A stretch of 64,000 nt of DNA, from the NCBI GenBank assembly GCA_038496675.1, contig CM076658.1, positions 9,450,848-9,514,847 of the forward strand. The letters are read 5' to 3'. Positions 26,501-42,028 of this stretch are shown here, one piece after another. The notes beneath the pieces were generated by a model, which was not told the DNA's origin, ran no database searches, and saw only the letters and a list, made by a program, of their open reading frames with translations. Position 1 is the stretch's first letter. The number at the start of each line of letters is the position of its first letter. The position numbers were made by a program, and so were the translations under genes. This DNA is from Rachycentron canadum. Its lineage: Eukaryota; Chordata; Actinopteri; Carangiformes; Rachycentridae.

Positions 26501-28697
26501 CAAAAATCCTAATCTCATAATGATACCACAGATTCAAGTCATCAGATCACCAATGGCATTAGTATGTATCTCCTGGGGATAAATAATTATTTGTGCCATT
26601 TCATTGCCATCTATGAAATTGATGCATTATTTTTGGACCAATGTAATGGACTGATCAGCACCACCATCCCTACAGTCCCCACAGCTTGTTTGGTTGAAAA
26701 TGGTCGATAGATTAATAAATAACAGAATTTACTGTTGTTGCTCAAATAACTTTCTGTACATGGCACCTTTTAAAATACTATCATAAACTGCAGCAATGGG
26801 AAAACCCAAGTTTGGAAAATTAGATTTACAGTCAAATACCCAGCTGTGATGTTGGCTCTCTCTGACATGGACCTCAGCCAGTCACATTAGTGTTAGGGAT
26901 ACCCATGTAATCCTCTAGGTCTCTTTCTGTACCCTCAGACCCATCCAGCTGCCCTGGCCCATAGTCAAATTTTGCCAGCATGGAAGAGATTTTCTCTTTC
27001 CCACAGGGGGTTGTGAAACCTACTGCCATTCCAGCAGTGATACACATTCCTGGATAGTTATCAAGTGAGCAAATCAGGGCAAAGGTCCATCAATATACAC
27101 GATTTACTGACTAAATGAATGAGGTGACGTTTTACCTGTTTGACATGACACCATGTTCCACCTATTGGTGAGATGGGAGGATTTAGAGGACATCCAACTC
27201 AAGTGTTTCTTCTGCAGCTGGCCCCTGATGTAGATTTCACCCTAAGGCTTGATGGGGAACACATGCCGTTGCTGTGGTGACCCAAAACTCGGATCACATT
27301 TTTCCTACGCAGCCCTGAGGACCCTCTTTGTCGACCATAACATTTCCTGACTGCTGTCTACAACTCAAATGCAAATGTCTCAGAGGGTGAACAGCGTTAA
27401 CACCTTATTTACAGAACTTTCCTATTCTAAGATTGATGTGGAAAACATGGTGTGTGTCTGTTTGTGTTTGTCAGAGAGAGGGAGATGGACTGAACTGGCA
27501 ACAGAGGATGTCCACAGGAGAATAGCGAGGAAACTATTCCAGCTTGTCTCAAGACATAAAAGGAGTTTATTGCCATGTTTCTCACTAAGTAATGTGTGTG
27601 TATGATTAATCCCATGGGTCAATGTTCCCCCAGCCACAACACGAAATAGAATATCTCAAGCTTACTGCACTTAATTGGTTTCTCCTCGGTTACACCCACA
27701 CCATGTGTTCAACCTGATGACAGCACGGACTGACCCTAACCCACCGCTGAAATACATACAAGTACACAAAATACTGAACTACTGAGTGACTGTACTGTCA
27801 GCAGCTATAACTAATCTGTTTCCCTGCTGTAACATGGATAATGTGATGATAGCAGCATCAAGGCCATTTAATGACATTCTACGACATATAAAGTGGAGAT
27901 TAACGTTTTTTGACATACACGCTTTCAAAAGTCAAAGCTTTAAGGATGAGGCTATTTGGCAAACAGCTTTATCTCATTCAACAAGTGTAGTATAAACCAG
28001 CCAAAATATGAGAAAGAAAAGAGCAGGACCGAGTGGTTAACATTACCCTACATGATATATCAGTGAAAGGGACATTAACCTGTAACCCTACAGAAAATGA
28101 AATAAGATGGTATTGAAAGCAGAAGGGTTAGCTAATAACATATCAGCCAGACATGCTGATGTTTATATCTTAAATCAGAGCAGACAAACATAGTGTTTCA
28201 TTCATTTCTGTCTTTGGTTTTGGTCAAGTTAAATGAAAAGATGCAAACGAGCCACAGGCACATTAACATGAAGAGAAAACAAACACACATACAAAACTTG
28301 ACAGGGCTGTTATTCTTAGTTAAGTTTGCTAAGATATGATTGGACGAACACTGTTTTGTAGGTTTTGGTTAAGGGTTAATGTGCGTGTGTTACCCTGTGT
28401 TTGTGCATATATGTCAGTGTAATAATGTGTGTGTCTTTTAAAAAGAGATGCTCCTTTGTCCACACTAACAAAAGCCCTCTTGTCCCTAACCAGCACCCAT
28501 CATCTTCCAATGTGAGAGTGAACCGCTTTAATGGGCTCTTAAAGCTGGACCGCAGCTGGGTGCAGGACGGCGGGTCAAACTTGTCTTTGACAGTAACGTA
28601 AAAAAAGAGAAATGAATAGGGAAAAGAATTTCTTCTGATTGTGGAGCAGACGAAGCTGTCATTGGAGAAATATGCGATATATATATATATATATATA

Positions 28698-28776
<79 letters not shown>

Positions 28777-31700
28777 CAACCAGCCTATTTGTTGAAAAAC
28801 CATGTGTAATGTGAAAGGAGTCATTCATAGAAATAAATCATCAGTAAATCATCACCAACTCTGTAATCTACTCAGCTCTGTTTCAGCTCACTGTTTTTGT
28901 GTAAAGGCACATATTTCACTACTTTCAATGATGTTAAACAAGTAGAGTGAAGATGTTGTTGTCAGCTGTCACAAACTTGACTCTTTGAAATATACTAAAA
29001 TTGATCATAAATGTTGCATAAACCCATTCTTAGCTGCAAGCAAAAAAATCCTCCAATTTGACTTTAGTTCCGTTTAAAGTAGTTTAAACAGTTTTTTTCC
29101 ATCTTCAGGTTCTTTGCACTGTTAAGATCATATTTTAGTATTATTGTGCTTATTACTATCTCTTTGATCAGTGTGTGCATTATGCAGATAGTTTTGAGTC
29201 TAGGAGGAGCAGTGAAACCAAACAAACCACATGAGGAATGTGTGAGGTGTGGAGATTTAACAAGCCAGTTACGAGTTTGTGTTTCATGACTTCAACGTCT
29301 CACCATAACTTTTAACTGCTTCACACAGTGGCTATCTTTAAATTCCTGCAGCAACCTCTACGATGATATTTCCCTCCATCCTTTGCCTGCTTCTGTAGAT
29401 CTTTTCTGCAGAATTAACACGCACAAACAGCTGGTTAGTGTCTGTTTGTCTAACCGCCGCCCCAGACGTGTTCTTCTGCTGCACAGCTTTAATTTTGACA
29501 CAGGACAAAGCCAGCCTGTGATCCCTGCTAAATTCCTCTTTCCAACAATCTCATGAAAGGAAAATCCTCCCATCCAAGTGTTTTAGTGATAGCAGCAGGT
29601 TTGTAACTTCCCTCCCCTCCCTTCCACTCACACACACACAGGCCATTTTTTCATCTTTACCCCATAGTTGGTAGTTCTGCTTTGACAGGCACAGTCAAGG
29701 TCAGGGTCAGGGGAGGGCTCCTGATTGCAGGTTTGAAATAAGGGGCTTAAAGCTGCCATTACACATCATGACTTACACTGACATGTGAAGCTACCATGAG
29801 CCTCTAATGAAAACCAGCATGTTGATAGTGCCAGAAAATCAGATCACTGACTTATCAGTCCTCCTCCTCTACTGTCAGAAAATTAGTTTCCAACAGAGAT
29901 GGATCACATTTGACTGAAGGTACTAGTGCTTTAATCAGATGATTTCAACCTGATCTAGGTTCAAGAGTTTATTTTATCCTTGCAATTGTATATTGAGACA
30001 AAATTCTGAGGGTATGTGAGGCATGTCTCAAGTGAAAAAGTCTTCAATTCTTGCTTTTGTGAGTTAAAGGATTTGCTTCAACAAGGTTTTGTATACTGAG
30101 TGATTGTAAAATGTCCTCACTACATATAGGTTACAAAAAACCTGAAAACCACCATAGTCCATAGTTGAAAAGACAGTATATTCAATGGGGTGTTTGATCT
30201 TTTCTGACCCTACAACATTAATCCTGGTGCTGATGTCCCATCCCTGAGGAGACAGAAAAGGACATGGCAGTCATAGGCACTGGGTTAAGAATGTAGGTAC
30301 AGACTTGTTTTCATGGAACAAGGAAATCTTTGCCATTTATAGCTACAGCCAAACACACAGACGATCTTGTTCCCACAAAAACAGAGACTGTCTATATTAA
30401 AAAAAGATCAGTGGACTTGTCATTGTGCTCAGCTTCCTGAGACATGTGTCATTTCCTGTCCTTCATCAGCTGTGGTGGCTTTTCCAATTGTGGAGTGGAC
30501 AGAGTCCTCTGCATCTGCATAATGTCTGTAATGGTGCCTAAATCTTCACATACACTTGCATGAACTTTCTCTCCCTAACACATCCTCTCTGTCTTTCTCT
30601 TTCATTTAAATTATGTCCACTGTATGAGGAGAAGTGCAGATGAATGCTTGTCTACTTTAATGCAAATGTTCTTTTTCTCTGTAATAGCTGGCGCCACTCC
30701 CTGTTTCTGAGAACTGAGAGCAAAAATACTCCCAGCAACAAAACAAAGCATTGATCTCCTAAACGTGTTTTCTGGTGAGGACACCCCTTGTTTTTCAAGC
30801 TGAGAGACCACAAACAATTTTTATTTATTTTTTTTTACAGCACCACCTAATTTACAGTTCCCAGGATTCCTATCCTACTCCTGGCCAAACTCTGTTGTGT
30901 GATTACAATTGTGAACATGTTCCTCAGATGTATCCAATCTATTTTCTCCTTCCTCCCTCTTAAGTGATTGTTCTCAATTTTCATAATCGATCTCAGGAGA
31001 CCAATCAGATAATAATGCAGAAGAACAATGAGGACTTTCTGAAGTATGCTATGTGGAGCTTGATATATTTCTGCACACCTCAAGTGCACTCTGCTGGGGC
31101 AGTGGGTGGTGAGGCTGAGAGTCAGCTAGCCAACTCTAAAGCAGCAAACCCATGAAATTAACATATTAAGTCTCCAGCAAACAACCAAATTCATTCATCC
31201 AGTCTCTCTCACGCTGTCTGTCTCTCTGTCTCCATCCAGATTTGTATCCATCTTCACACTTAACATCTCAAATTCTCTATAATTAACTATTTGAGAGAAT
31301 GAATCCTAGCATGAATGAATGAATGAATGTGAATTTCATGAAGAAATTCATATGACCCTATTTCCATTTCCAAACTTTTTATCATGAATAAAATGAAAAT
31401 ACACACTCTGGCATTAACTGATTTTGAGACAACTGGGTTATAGACATAATACTGAAATATTATCAACTTTTAAAGGAGCTATTTGTAAGTTTTGCTAACG
31501 TTAGATTATATTACTGTTAGCAATAACAGCTGTTTACTTCAGTCTAGAAAACGCATCGTGAGTTCAGCATTATTATTTTATTCCCGAAGAACCGTGCTGG
31601 GGTGAAAGGCAATGCCATTGTTACCTCCACCATGCCCTTTCTTCCACTGGAGTTAGCATGATAACCAGCTGGCCTGTCCACTTTCCAGTAGCAGCTCACT

Positions 31701-34700
31701 GTAGCTGCCAAGATATAGCTCTGCTTTCAGGTAACACTACAGCCTGGTTAATTCTAATAACTAACTTTGGCTTTGGGCTATATGGGCTGAGGCCGGCAGT
31801 TTTTAGTTGATCCAGGAAACGGCTGCTTGTTGGTGCTGAAAACAACGATGATGAGAGCAGTGGGAATTCACCAAAATGTAAAACTCTGGGCTGGAAAAAC
31901 AGAATAGTGAGCTAATACAACTTAGAGATGAGGTGATCTCAGTGCTGATGATAATTCCCTGTGGGCTCATGAGAAACTTTGTTAATATATAAATTGTAAT
32001 TTGATTCATTGGTGATATTAGAATATTTCTTCTTCTCCCTCATGTGTTTCACAGTGATGATTCAGCTCCAATAACCAAATCCTGCCACTTCCTAGTGCAG
32101 CCACATGAAGACACTGACATAAGCCACCATTTACCCATTATCAGCCATCGCCCAATTACCACAGCTGTGTCAAGTCTTAACAAATCCAGGCAGCTGTGAA
32201 GGATCAAGTTTGACCCATTCAGTAAGACCTTCATTATCACGACTCTCAGGAGGGTTAGATTTGGAAGAGCAGGAGATGGACATAAAGCAAAACAGAGGGA
32301 TGAAAACATCTGTGATAATCCATCTTAGTGTCCACTGCATTCACAAACAAGTACATCTGTTGTGTCATGCATATAGGGGGAAACTTTAGTTGGATCAAGT
32401 TAGTCACTCTCAGGCTTTGGAAAATTAACAATACGTCAGAGACCACAACTGACAGACAAACTCATAACGCCTGGTTTCTCAGAAAGTATTTTCTTTTAGT
32501 AAGAAATACTAAATCAGTATGTGAGAGAAATGTGTGTAGGGTTCGTCTTTAAAAGACTGAATATGTAGGGAGTTGAGGACCCGTGTCCACAGTTGGTTTG
32601 TACTTCTGTCTTCTCAGTTCATCGCTGAATGATCAAAATTCTTTCCTTCAAGTCTGGCTGACGCAGAGAGGGAGTGAGAGGGGAAAGGAGGAAGAGAAAG
32701 GTGGTCTGCTGCCCCTGTCATCAGACCTCTGCATCCTTCAGATGTGGAATGTGGGACTTCCTCTCTCTGCCTCTCTCTCTGCCTCCTTATGGGGTTTCCT
32801 GTATCCACAGTGAGCGTGCAGGTCAAAGGTCAGACTGACTCCACAGTTGGTCTGGTAAATTCCTATTGCATGCCAAAGTACAGTTGCAAGACCACCCCTG
32901 TCTTCACCTCTATATTTTTTAAGATTGCTTCCCTCAGAGGCTTCTTGTCTGGTAGGCCGGTTGTTTTATAAGAGTAAGTTTCAACCCTTGAGTTTACCAC
33001 ATCACACGGCTGCATTTACTGTTCCCATGAGCACTTTCAAAGATAAGAGAAACAAAAGAACTGGGACACTTTCGCTGTGGAAAGTTTGTATTTAAAATGC
33101 GCAAAAGGAAACAAAATCTAAATCTTCTGTATGCATGTGTGTTTAACCTTTAGCTTGACAACGTGTTTTTAGTGCAACTGCAGGTTTCCAATAGGTTATC
33201 ATTGTGCTTTTATTTCCAACCATGAAAAACAAATCTAAAAAGTAATGTGAACCTAAATTAAAAACTGGACCAGCAGGCAGGTTTACAAGGGTCTTAGATC
33301 TTTGCTGGAGGTTGATCCAACCCAAAAGGCTGATTGATATATTCTTCTCAGCTCAATAAGCAGGTATAAGAAGTAGTCTTTTATAAGTAGCTGAGGTTTT
33401 GCAGGCGTTTAAGTCAGCTCTGCTACAAGCATGTGGTAGTCACTCCTCATGATCCTGTCAACTAATAAAGGCATAAATAGTATCTTCACTCCTTAACATG
33501 AGGACAATTGTTGTGGAGAGTGTTGTTGGCTGAAAAACATATAGAAGACATAAAGGGTATGGAGCATCAGAAAGCTATCTGATGATCTGTTCAGCACATG
33601 TCTGAAGCCAAAAGCAGCGTTAGCCATGCAGAACCCCCGTCACTCACTCTAAGCTTGTTATCTCAGTATGTTTAGTCTGTCTCTGTGATTTAAAATCCCC
33701 GGCATTGAGTCCCTCTCTCTTTTCTCTGTCATTTCATTCCTCTCCCACACTCCAGACACTCCCTCCATTTGACCTCCTCTTTTACAGAGGTTAATGGTTT
33801 GGACTTCATGACTTTAACTGTGACAAAGTGGGATAAGTACTTCAAACTAATGACTTTCAGCAGCATAGTCTTCAATATGGCTGAATGCCCTTACACTGCA
33901 TTGTTGTGAAACTTGAGACATGATCATTCACTCATACACCTACATCTACTTAGTATTAGCTATAGTTAACCTGGAGGGACAAGTGGTATAAATAAAACTC
34001 TCCTTGGGATCAAAGGATAAACCTTGTAGAAAAACTTGGGTTTCCTCATTTGGCAACCAAGCTATTGAAATTACACTTTGCAAACACTTTTAAAGATCAT
34101 GCATGACTGTGGCCTTATTTGGTATTCCAGACTGAAAACCAACAACAAGAGCCCGTTAACACAGAGTTTAAGGATGAGAGAGTGAAAGAGAAATAGATTT
34201 GGTGTTTAGAGAGCTATTTGGAACAGCAGTTAGAGTTTAGGACTTACCCTGGCACCCTTCTCTGGGAAACATTTACAGTCCCCACTGCAGTCTCTTCCTC
34301 CACAGGGGCCACTATGTTTCTTCCCACCCTGTCAGAAAACAAAACAACATAAAGGTCAGAGGTGGACGATTAGAGGTCAGGTAAGTATACAGAGAACTGT
34401 AACATTTTGCTGTCCACTTCTCCCACATAATCACAAGAGATATTTGTGTCCATTCGGTGTTGTTTACCTTCCCTTTTGTACATCACATGCAACACTGTGT
34501 GGGGTAGATTATTGTGTACTGTAGGTGTGACTGCCTGTGTTTGTTTACACTGTGGTTTGTGAATACACTTGTTGTTTATGCCTGCAGATCTATTCCATGA
34601 GTGGATGATGGTTGTGTTGTGTGTCTGGACGAGTATTTTGGTCTGGTTTGTAGGAAGGATGTTTTGGATGCAGCTCTGATGACTCATGACGGACGCGAAG

Positions 34701-37700
34701 GCATAATGGACCGTGGTCATGTGTCCATGAAAACCCTATTTATCAGAGAGGCCGGGTCCGGCCACTGACAGAGACAACTTGTCTGTGGATGTCTGCATAC
34801 CAACAAAACCACCCAGCATCACAAGCTATTCTGTGCTAGACATGACACAAGTACACACACAGCCCATGGGGCCAGTGTGGATATGACATGATCAAAGAAA
34901 GCAGTCACACAAATGGGATTTCCCAACCCACAGGTCAGAGGTGTCAGGGCCTTCAGCTAGCTGAAATAACTGGAGACATTAAATAACAAATAACACACAA
35001 AATCCAAAATCCAACAATTCAAGGCCTTTACAAAACTGTACTGTCCTTCATCTTCACCTGCTGCAAAACAGGCACACAAGAAGACATTTGCTCAAATTCA
35101 TTGCGGGAATTAAAGAATCATTGATCCAAATGCTCTTTAAATAGATCTGTGGGCCAATAAGTGACTGTTTAAACCCTGCAGCACTGTTTCCATTGAAATG
35201 CCTGACTGGCAACAAAGTTTACTGAGAGTTTTAATTGTTGTGTTGAACTTGATGCCTGAACACAAATGAACAACGCACTCAGACACAGAATTTGACTCCA
35301 AGTTTAGAGAATAAGGTTAAAATAAAGGCTTCTCAGTGGCCTTTTAATTGGCATACAAGTTAAACTGGCTACAGCCAAGCAGAGAGGCTCCATGTATCTG
35401 GTTATGACGTCTCTGTCCTGTGTCAGCCTACGTCCTCCACCTACACAGCCATACCATAGCCTGCTTAGGCAGCAAATGCCTCAATACCCTCCCCTCTCCC
35501 TTGTTAAAAAAATCTAAATGACCACTTTATGCCCACAGCAGCAACAAAGTGGCAGATAAAGAATCAGAATAATTTTCTCTTCTCACTTTGACAGCAAATC
35601 CCAGTGATCCCCAGGACAAAGGCCACATTGAGACTCTCTTCACACACAAAGACGTTCTTATACCATACAGACATCGTCCTTTAATGATCCCCTATCCCCA
35701 CAACAAAAAGACCCTCTTCCCCACCCTTATGGAATTCACAAGGCTGCATTTCTGTTAAATATCAGCAGATCTGAGGGGTTCCTTTCAAACTGCTGCTGCT
35801 GATATAGCTGAGACATGTTGTGTCGAGTTTAATTTAGCCTGTATGCTATGGTGGCAGACTCAACATTCTCCACTTGTGTCCTTAATTTCCAACTCATTTC
35901 CTTTCAGTGGACATCTGTGCAATATTTAAGATTCAGGAGTGGAGATACTATCCCAATAAGGATGCAACAGTCACAGCATGACCTTTCTCCACATTGAAGT
36001 GGAAATCAAAGCCAGAGACAATAGACTGCGTCATCTCTGGACAGACACACAAAGGAATGGCTCCCATAAAAGCAATTACGCATGATGGAGCAATGCACCG
36101 TCAATTCAACTTTACAGTTTACAGGTTCAAAATAGCTGATGGCTTTTTTTTCAGCCGAAGACAATAGGACTGTGCTGCAGTATCCTGTTTTTTCCACCCA
36201 CTGACACAATATCCCACTCTTTTCCATAGCTGCGGTTCACCTTGGAAACTAATTGGAATATTTATGTATGGGTGCATTTTTTCAAACGAAGCACAAAAGT
36301 TAACATAACATTTATCCATCACATTTGCCTCATATGGTCCAGACCAAGGAAAACGCATTGTTGTCCTTAACCTCTAGTCCAGCTCATGTTCACACAAATA
36401 CACAAGGCCAAATTGAGCCGAAGAGCTAAGAGCCACTAACTCACCGCTTGGACAGCTTTGCCACCCTACATGGTGAACTCAGAGTCCAGTGACTGAGAGT
36501 GGATTACACAGCACTTTACTGAACTGAATATGTTAAATTTTCATCTCTGATAAATTCACAAAGAAATTATTTATCATCAGGATTAATAGTACAGATTGCA
36601 GCTGGACCTCTTTATCATTAAAAGACTACTAGATTGATATATTGCACTCCTAACACATTAATAGACTCGAAGTGCACAGTTTAAAAAACAAAAAACTGTC
36701 GTCTCATTGGAATAGTTACTGTGGGGCCAGTTTTACTTGTTTCTTTCACTTGTTAATAAGAAACTGCCAAAATATACAGAAAAAAAGACCCATCTCAACC
36801 AAGTGAACAAAAGAGGCCAACCACATGCACCAGAATTTAACTCAACTGGTCAGTCAATGGTTTTGGACCAGATTGACATTGGTTAAGAGGTGGATGTTGA
36901 TCAGCTTCCAAGAAATCAATTAATTTGTGGTGTGAAAGCATAACAGATCCATAGCAAAACTTTCTAAACACGAACTGTGTCAGATCAAGAACAGCAGACC
37001 CAGAGGCCGTCGACATACCACAACATGCGACATGAGAGACAAACGTACCCAGACCACCTAGCCCCACCATGTGCGGTCTTACTATTACCATAAATCTGAC
37101 ACCTCTGTGACGCTACAGTGAAAGAGGTCCAGCTCCCGGCCTCAACACTGGAGCACTGAATGCTTTACCAGACTCAACATTTCATCAGTGGACGACAGAC
37201 ACACGCAAAGAGACCAAGGATATATTGCTGTGTGTCTGATAGTGAATGGTTGTTTCCGCCATGCACAAACAGACAAGTCATCCTGCAGTGTCTCCTATTT
37301 CTATATGAAGACCACATTAATATTTCCTGTCTGTACTGCAGAAAGGTTTTGGGAGGATAATTCAGAACTCGTTTCTTTTGCCTTTGTTATGAAGACAACA
37401 GTGTACGCATATGAATAAATGGCCATAAATCCAATTAGTTCCTGGGATCCGGTTTGCTGCCATTATTCATTTGTGGCTTATCATTTACAGTACGACTGTT
37501 TAGTGTTGATCATCTTTTATGTCCTGTGAACTACCTTCATTGGCCTGGTAGGATCCACTGAAGCTTTCTGCTCTCTTTCAAAATCACATAGATGTAAACA
37601 TGCTTGCCACAAAAAAACCACCCACAGCTGCTCATATATAAATTAACCTGTGCATTTGTGTACACCACCCAGACCATACATACATTACAGAGGAGAAATA

Positions 37701-40700
37701 GCACATTTTATAACAGATAAAGTAGAAAAATAGGCTGAGCTTGTCCTCCCTCTCTACCTTCCCTGCCAGGTTCCTCAGTTTTTAAGTGTCTTGAGTGTGT
37801 ATATCAGTCTACCTCTCATTAAAAGCAGAGCTACAAGAGGAGAGTGAGTGTTAATGTGTAATACAGCTAAGACATTTTTTATCAGTAGCAGGATGTCGAC
37901 CATTTCCCTTATAGAAACATAGTTGGAAAAATACACGTATTTTCGTTCTTAGAGTTCAGAGAGTTTGGGTCATTTAGGCCATTGGTATCTATTACCTGCC
38001 TTTGCCTTAAACATTGCTGCCTTCCTCCTACTATTTGAAGTGTTTGAGCTCTTAGAAGCGTGCATGCTCTTCAATCTTGAGATTAATGAGTCAGATTAAT
38101 GCATCACTTGGTGAGAAATGTTGTTTTTCTTGCCTCCCTCATCTTTATGGCTGCACTGGTGCTGCCCTCCTAATGTGAACCACCTCCTTCAGTATGCACT
38201 GTACAGTAAATTAAATAAAACAACAACAGTCTTTCTCACGCTTCCTTTCCTACTCTCCCTCCTGCTAATACACACCCATTATTGTTATTAACATTATTAG
38301 AAAGAAACACAGAGGATTTATTTGACTTTGCTAATAGAGAAACAGGTCAGCTCTTATTATTAAATACATTTTTGTTCTGGAAAAAATTGAATACAAATAC
38401 GTTTACATGCTATTATTCAGCAAGAATGAAGATTAAGGTGTCCTGTTATTAGTAATGGACAAGTTGGACAAATTTCTTTCATCTAGTCCACAGGACAGTT
38501 TTGTCACACTTATTCTAGGACATCTCACTAACAAAACCAAAGGGGGCTGTGTTAACTACTTCAGCATGAAACATGAATAATTTCCATTGATTATTAAACA
38601 GTAATAACAGCTCATAAATTTGTTATGAAACTGTAGATTAACTGATCCCAGATGGATTCATACAGATTTCAAACATCGATTTAACTGATGATTGCTAACT
38701 ATGTCACCAATTATTTTATTGGGCAACTATCAGCCAATCAGAGATAGCTTTGATAACATTACACACAGAGCTAAATCACCCACTTTCCAGTGAATTTTAT
38801 GTGCTATATTATTATATATAATAATGATTTTTTTGGGGGGGGGGTCTATAGTTACTTTGAATAGATGGTTTCTTCTACATTGTTGATTCCTGAGTTAATA
38901 GTGAGAATTTCCTTATTGGTGTTTGTCCTGGATGGAAGCATCTAATCTGCAATCTGTAAAAAAGACTGTAATCAATTTATTACTTTTTTTGTTGCCTATT
39001 ATATTAATTATTCACCCATATATTTATCAAATACTTTGGCATAAAACTGAAAATTCTCAAATTTAAGGTGCTGGATCAAGCATGTGTTTGTCACTTTGGC
39101 TTAATAAATGACTTGAATGAAGTTTATCAAAAATGCTGAATCATTTTCTGTAAATCGACTAATCACTAGTCTGCAGTCTTTCATCGTGTACCACATAGCA
39201 TACAGAATATTCAGACATGATGATGGCTGGTTTGTGTGGATCGTCTGTGGTCTGCTTGACTCATCGTGGTTTTCTTTTTCTACATGAACTGTTTACAGTA
39301 GGTTAACCACAGACATAACCACTTCCTAACACTTGCTGTCAGAAGTAGCCAAAATCGACACAGCATCTCTGTCATGAGAGCACACCGCTGAGAAGACAAA
39401 AACATAAGGCAAATGCAGACAAAACAAACAGAAAGCAAATTTTAAATACAGATGCAGAGACATATATTTTCAAATTTTGAGAGGGAGGCAACTTGGAGCT
39501 CCAGCTAGTGTCTGCCACGTGTATAAGGCTGAAAAACAAAGGGTCGTGGGAGGATTTATGACACTTGAGAGCAATCACGAACCCACACAATGATGACTAC
39601 AATAATAAGACCAAATTAACACATAAAATTGTCTGTCACCAAAAGAGAAACTTTTTTGAAGTAATTTTGAAAGCTCAGGTTAATGTATATCAGTATATAA
39701 CGCACCAATGAAATAAAACAGCACACAAGGTATAAAATAGACACAAACACTGAATCTGAATGAGACAGATGTGAGTCTGAGATGTTGACACATAGCTGTA
39801 CAGTCCACATTTCTCCTGGTAAATTACTTACCAAAACATTGTATGATCCCAAAAGATTATTAACAGACTAAAAACATAATTTAACCACATGCACTAAGAA
39901 CACATATGCCCTTGAATTAAAGGGAGAAAATTGTAGTGGCAGAGATGTTGCAGATCTTGTAAGAAAAATAAGGTTTTGTATTTTTTTGTTTTTACAAAGA
40001 CACTGTTTCTTATTCTCTGTTGTTCCAACATCCAAGAATTTACATATGAACCTTGAAGCCACAGACAGATCCCTACCACCAATCACTCGGGTGATAGAAA
40101 TGACAAACTGCCTCCTTGAGCTGGATTCTCAGTTTTCACACATGAAACAACACAGTGGAGCATAAACAGTGTTTGTGTGTGACCCCTCCTGTGTTTGAGG
40201 TATCAAATGAACAAGGATCACAGACTATTGTGGGTCAGGATGATTGTTTGATCTGAGACACGGTCAGTACCCTTCACTAACTCACACTATGAGCAGGACA
40301 ACGCAGATGAAACTGAGGACACAGATGTAAAATATGGCTGCTGTGATAATAGTAATGAAGACTCTTGAGGCTATTAAAGTGAACAGAAACTAAATCCTAC
40401 TACAAGGAAACCTGCAACCATAAGTGGGCTGTCTGACAAGGGCTGTTGCTCATCCATAATGAAGCATCTGACCTACAGCCTTTCCACTTTGACCCTGACC
40501 CAGAAGAATGTCTGAGTCCTCTATTCAATTCTGAAGATGACCAAGATCGCTATGAGGTCTGGTGTCATAAACCAACATAAAGACACCGTCAACTAGACTC
40601 AAGAGGAATAAGGATGTGAAAATCAAGGGTACTATAATCCTAAGAGAACAAGCACGGGAAATTCAACTACCATGTTTATGAACGCACTTTGTTGAGGTTT

Positions 40701-41981
40701 TCTGATGTTTCTGAGGTTCTTTGAGGTATAGGTTTGAGTTTGCCACAAAAAGTTTTTTTACTCTGTTAGGTGTGTCAGTGTGCTGTTAGTCAGAGCTGGT
40801 GTGAGGAAAGGAAGGGATGTTTCAACACAAATTAGCTGATTATTTTAGGTGCAGTTTGGAAATAGTTCAACAAATCCTGAATTTGCTGGGGATTAAAATG
40901 CACAGTGTTGAATTAAACCAGATAACGCTGCATCAGCCCCTGGTGTTTTATGCATGAGCTTTAGTAGAATGCTGGATGAACTTTTGTCCTTATATCTCTC
41001 CTCATTTGCAAGGTAGATATGTTTAGTTATTTTGAATCACGCATTGCGAACATCGTGAACATGGAATTTAGATGATATATGACGTAAAATGTTATCCAGG
41101 AAAGAAAAGTTGATGGAAATTTGAGTGCAGGTGTCGAACGTCCGTATCCAAGTGTGTACATTTATACACTGTATATTAGACCATCCGTCACTGTTAAGAT
41201 GTGCCAAGGTTGCAGCTGCTCTTCTTCGCACTAACGATGTGGACGTCAAATAAAAAGTGCAAACTCGCTGAATTTGAAACACCTGGCTACTTTCAACAAG
41301 AAGCTCTGAGAAGGAAACGCGTTGCGTGATATGCCTCAATGCATATCTGCCCTATAACTCAATGTCAGGACAACAGCCATTCTGCACTGGGTGTGCTATT
41401 ACTCCCTTTACCAGTTGAGACCTATCTCTGGGAAGTATTCACTGTAAGAAGCAACCAGAGTTCATATGCAACTCAAAAGATAACGGAAAGTTTTGTTCAT
41501 AGCAAACATTTTTTTCTCAGTGCTAGTGGTGTGGCTTTGGGTATGGCAATGCCACTTGGTCAGTCCACCACTTTGGTTCTGACAAATCTTGCTGTGAAAA
41601 TTGTTACATTTATTATCAGATCAGAATTTCAATTTCTCCTAAATATTGTTTTATAAATAACATTTTTTTTTTCAAGTAAGTAATGAGATTCTCCTTAGTT
41701 TCAGCCACAGGAGTACTTTATGTTTGTGTTAAAGCCATCTAGCCATTAAGAAGCTGTGTTCAAGGTCTCTTCAAGATTGTATGATTTCACCACACAATTT
41801 GCAGCCTCCATGTAGCCTTGGTGAACTGAGGGCAAAATAAGAGTTTACATTACATTTATTTTTTATTTTTATACCTTGTATAGTTTGTTATATATTTTTC
41901 TTTCTATTTTATGTTGTACAGTGTGTTTTTTATATCTGATAACTGGCTGCTGTAACATAAGAATTTCTCAGTTTGGGAAAG

Positions 41982-42028
<47 letters not shown>

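Larger units (their letters stand above)
17524..34247 (-). other. col4a2: col4a2 intron 2 (about 16.7 kb)
   Basis: Long intron between the 7S exon and the compact helical block. It holds a 22-base poly-A run (17692-17713), a 21-base poly-T run (20521-20541), a purine-rich GAAA/GGAA tract (about 24125-24400), a GT-rich zone (25340-25720), a TA/TG microsatellite, a LINE fragment and other repeat relics listed separately. A 16-base exon-like string lies at 18987-19002. The remaining open frames are short, do not resemble known proteins and often consist of repeats. No coding exon is supported. Confidence 0.85.

Noticed and set aside
28376..28828. 150-residue open frame with a long TH repeat
   Set aside because: It is produced by the TA/TG microsatellite. 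The same holds for the frames at 51955-52356 beyond exon 1 and at 61635-62089.
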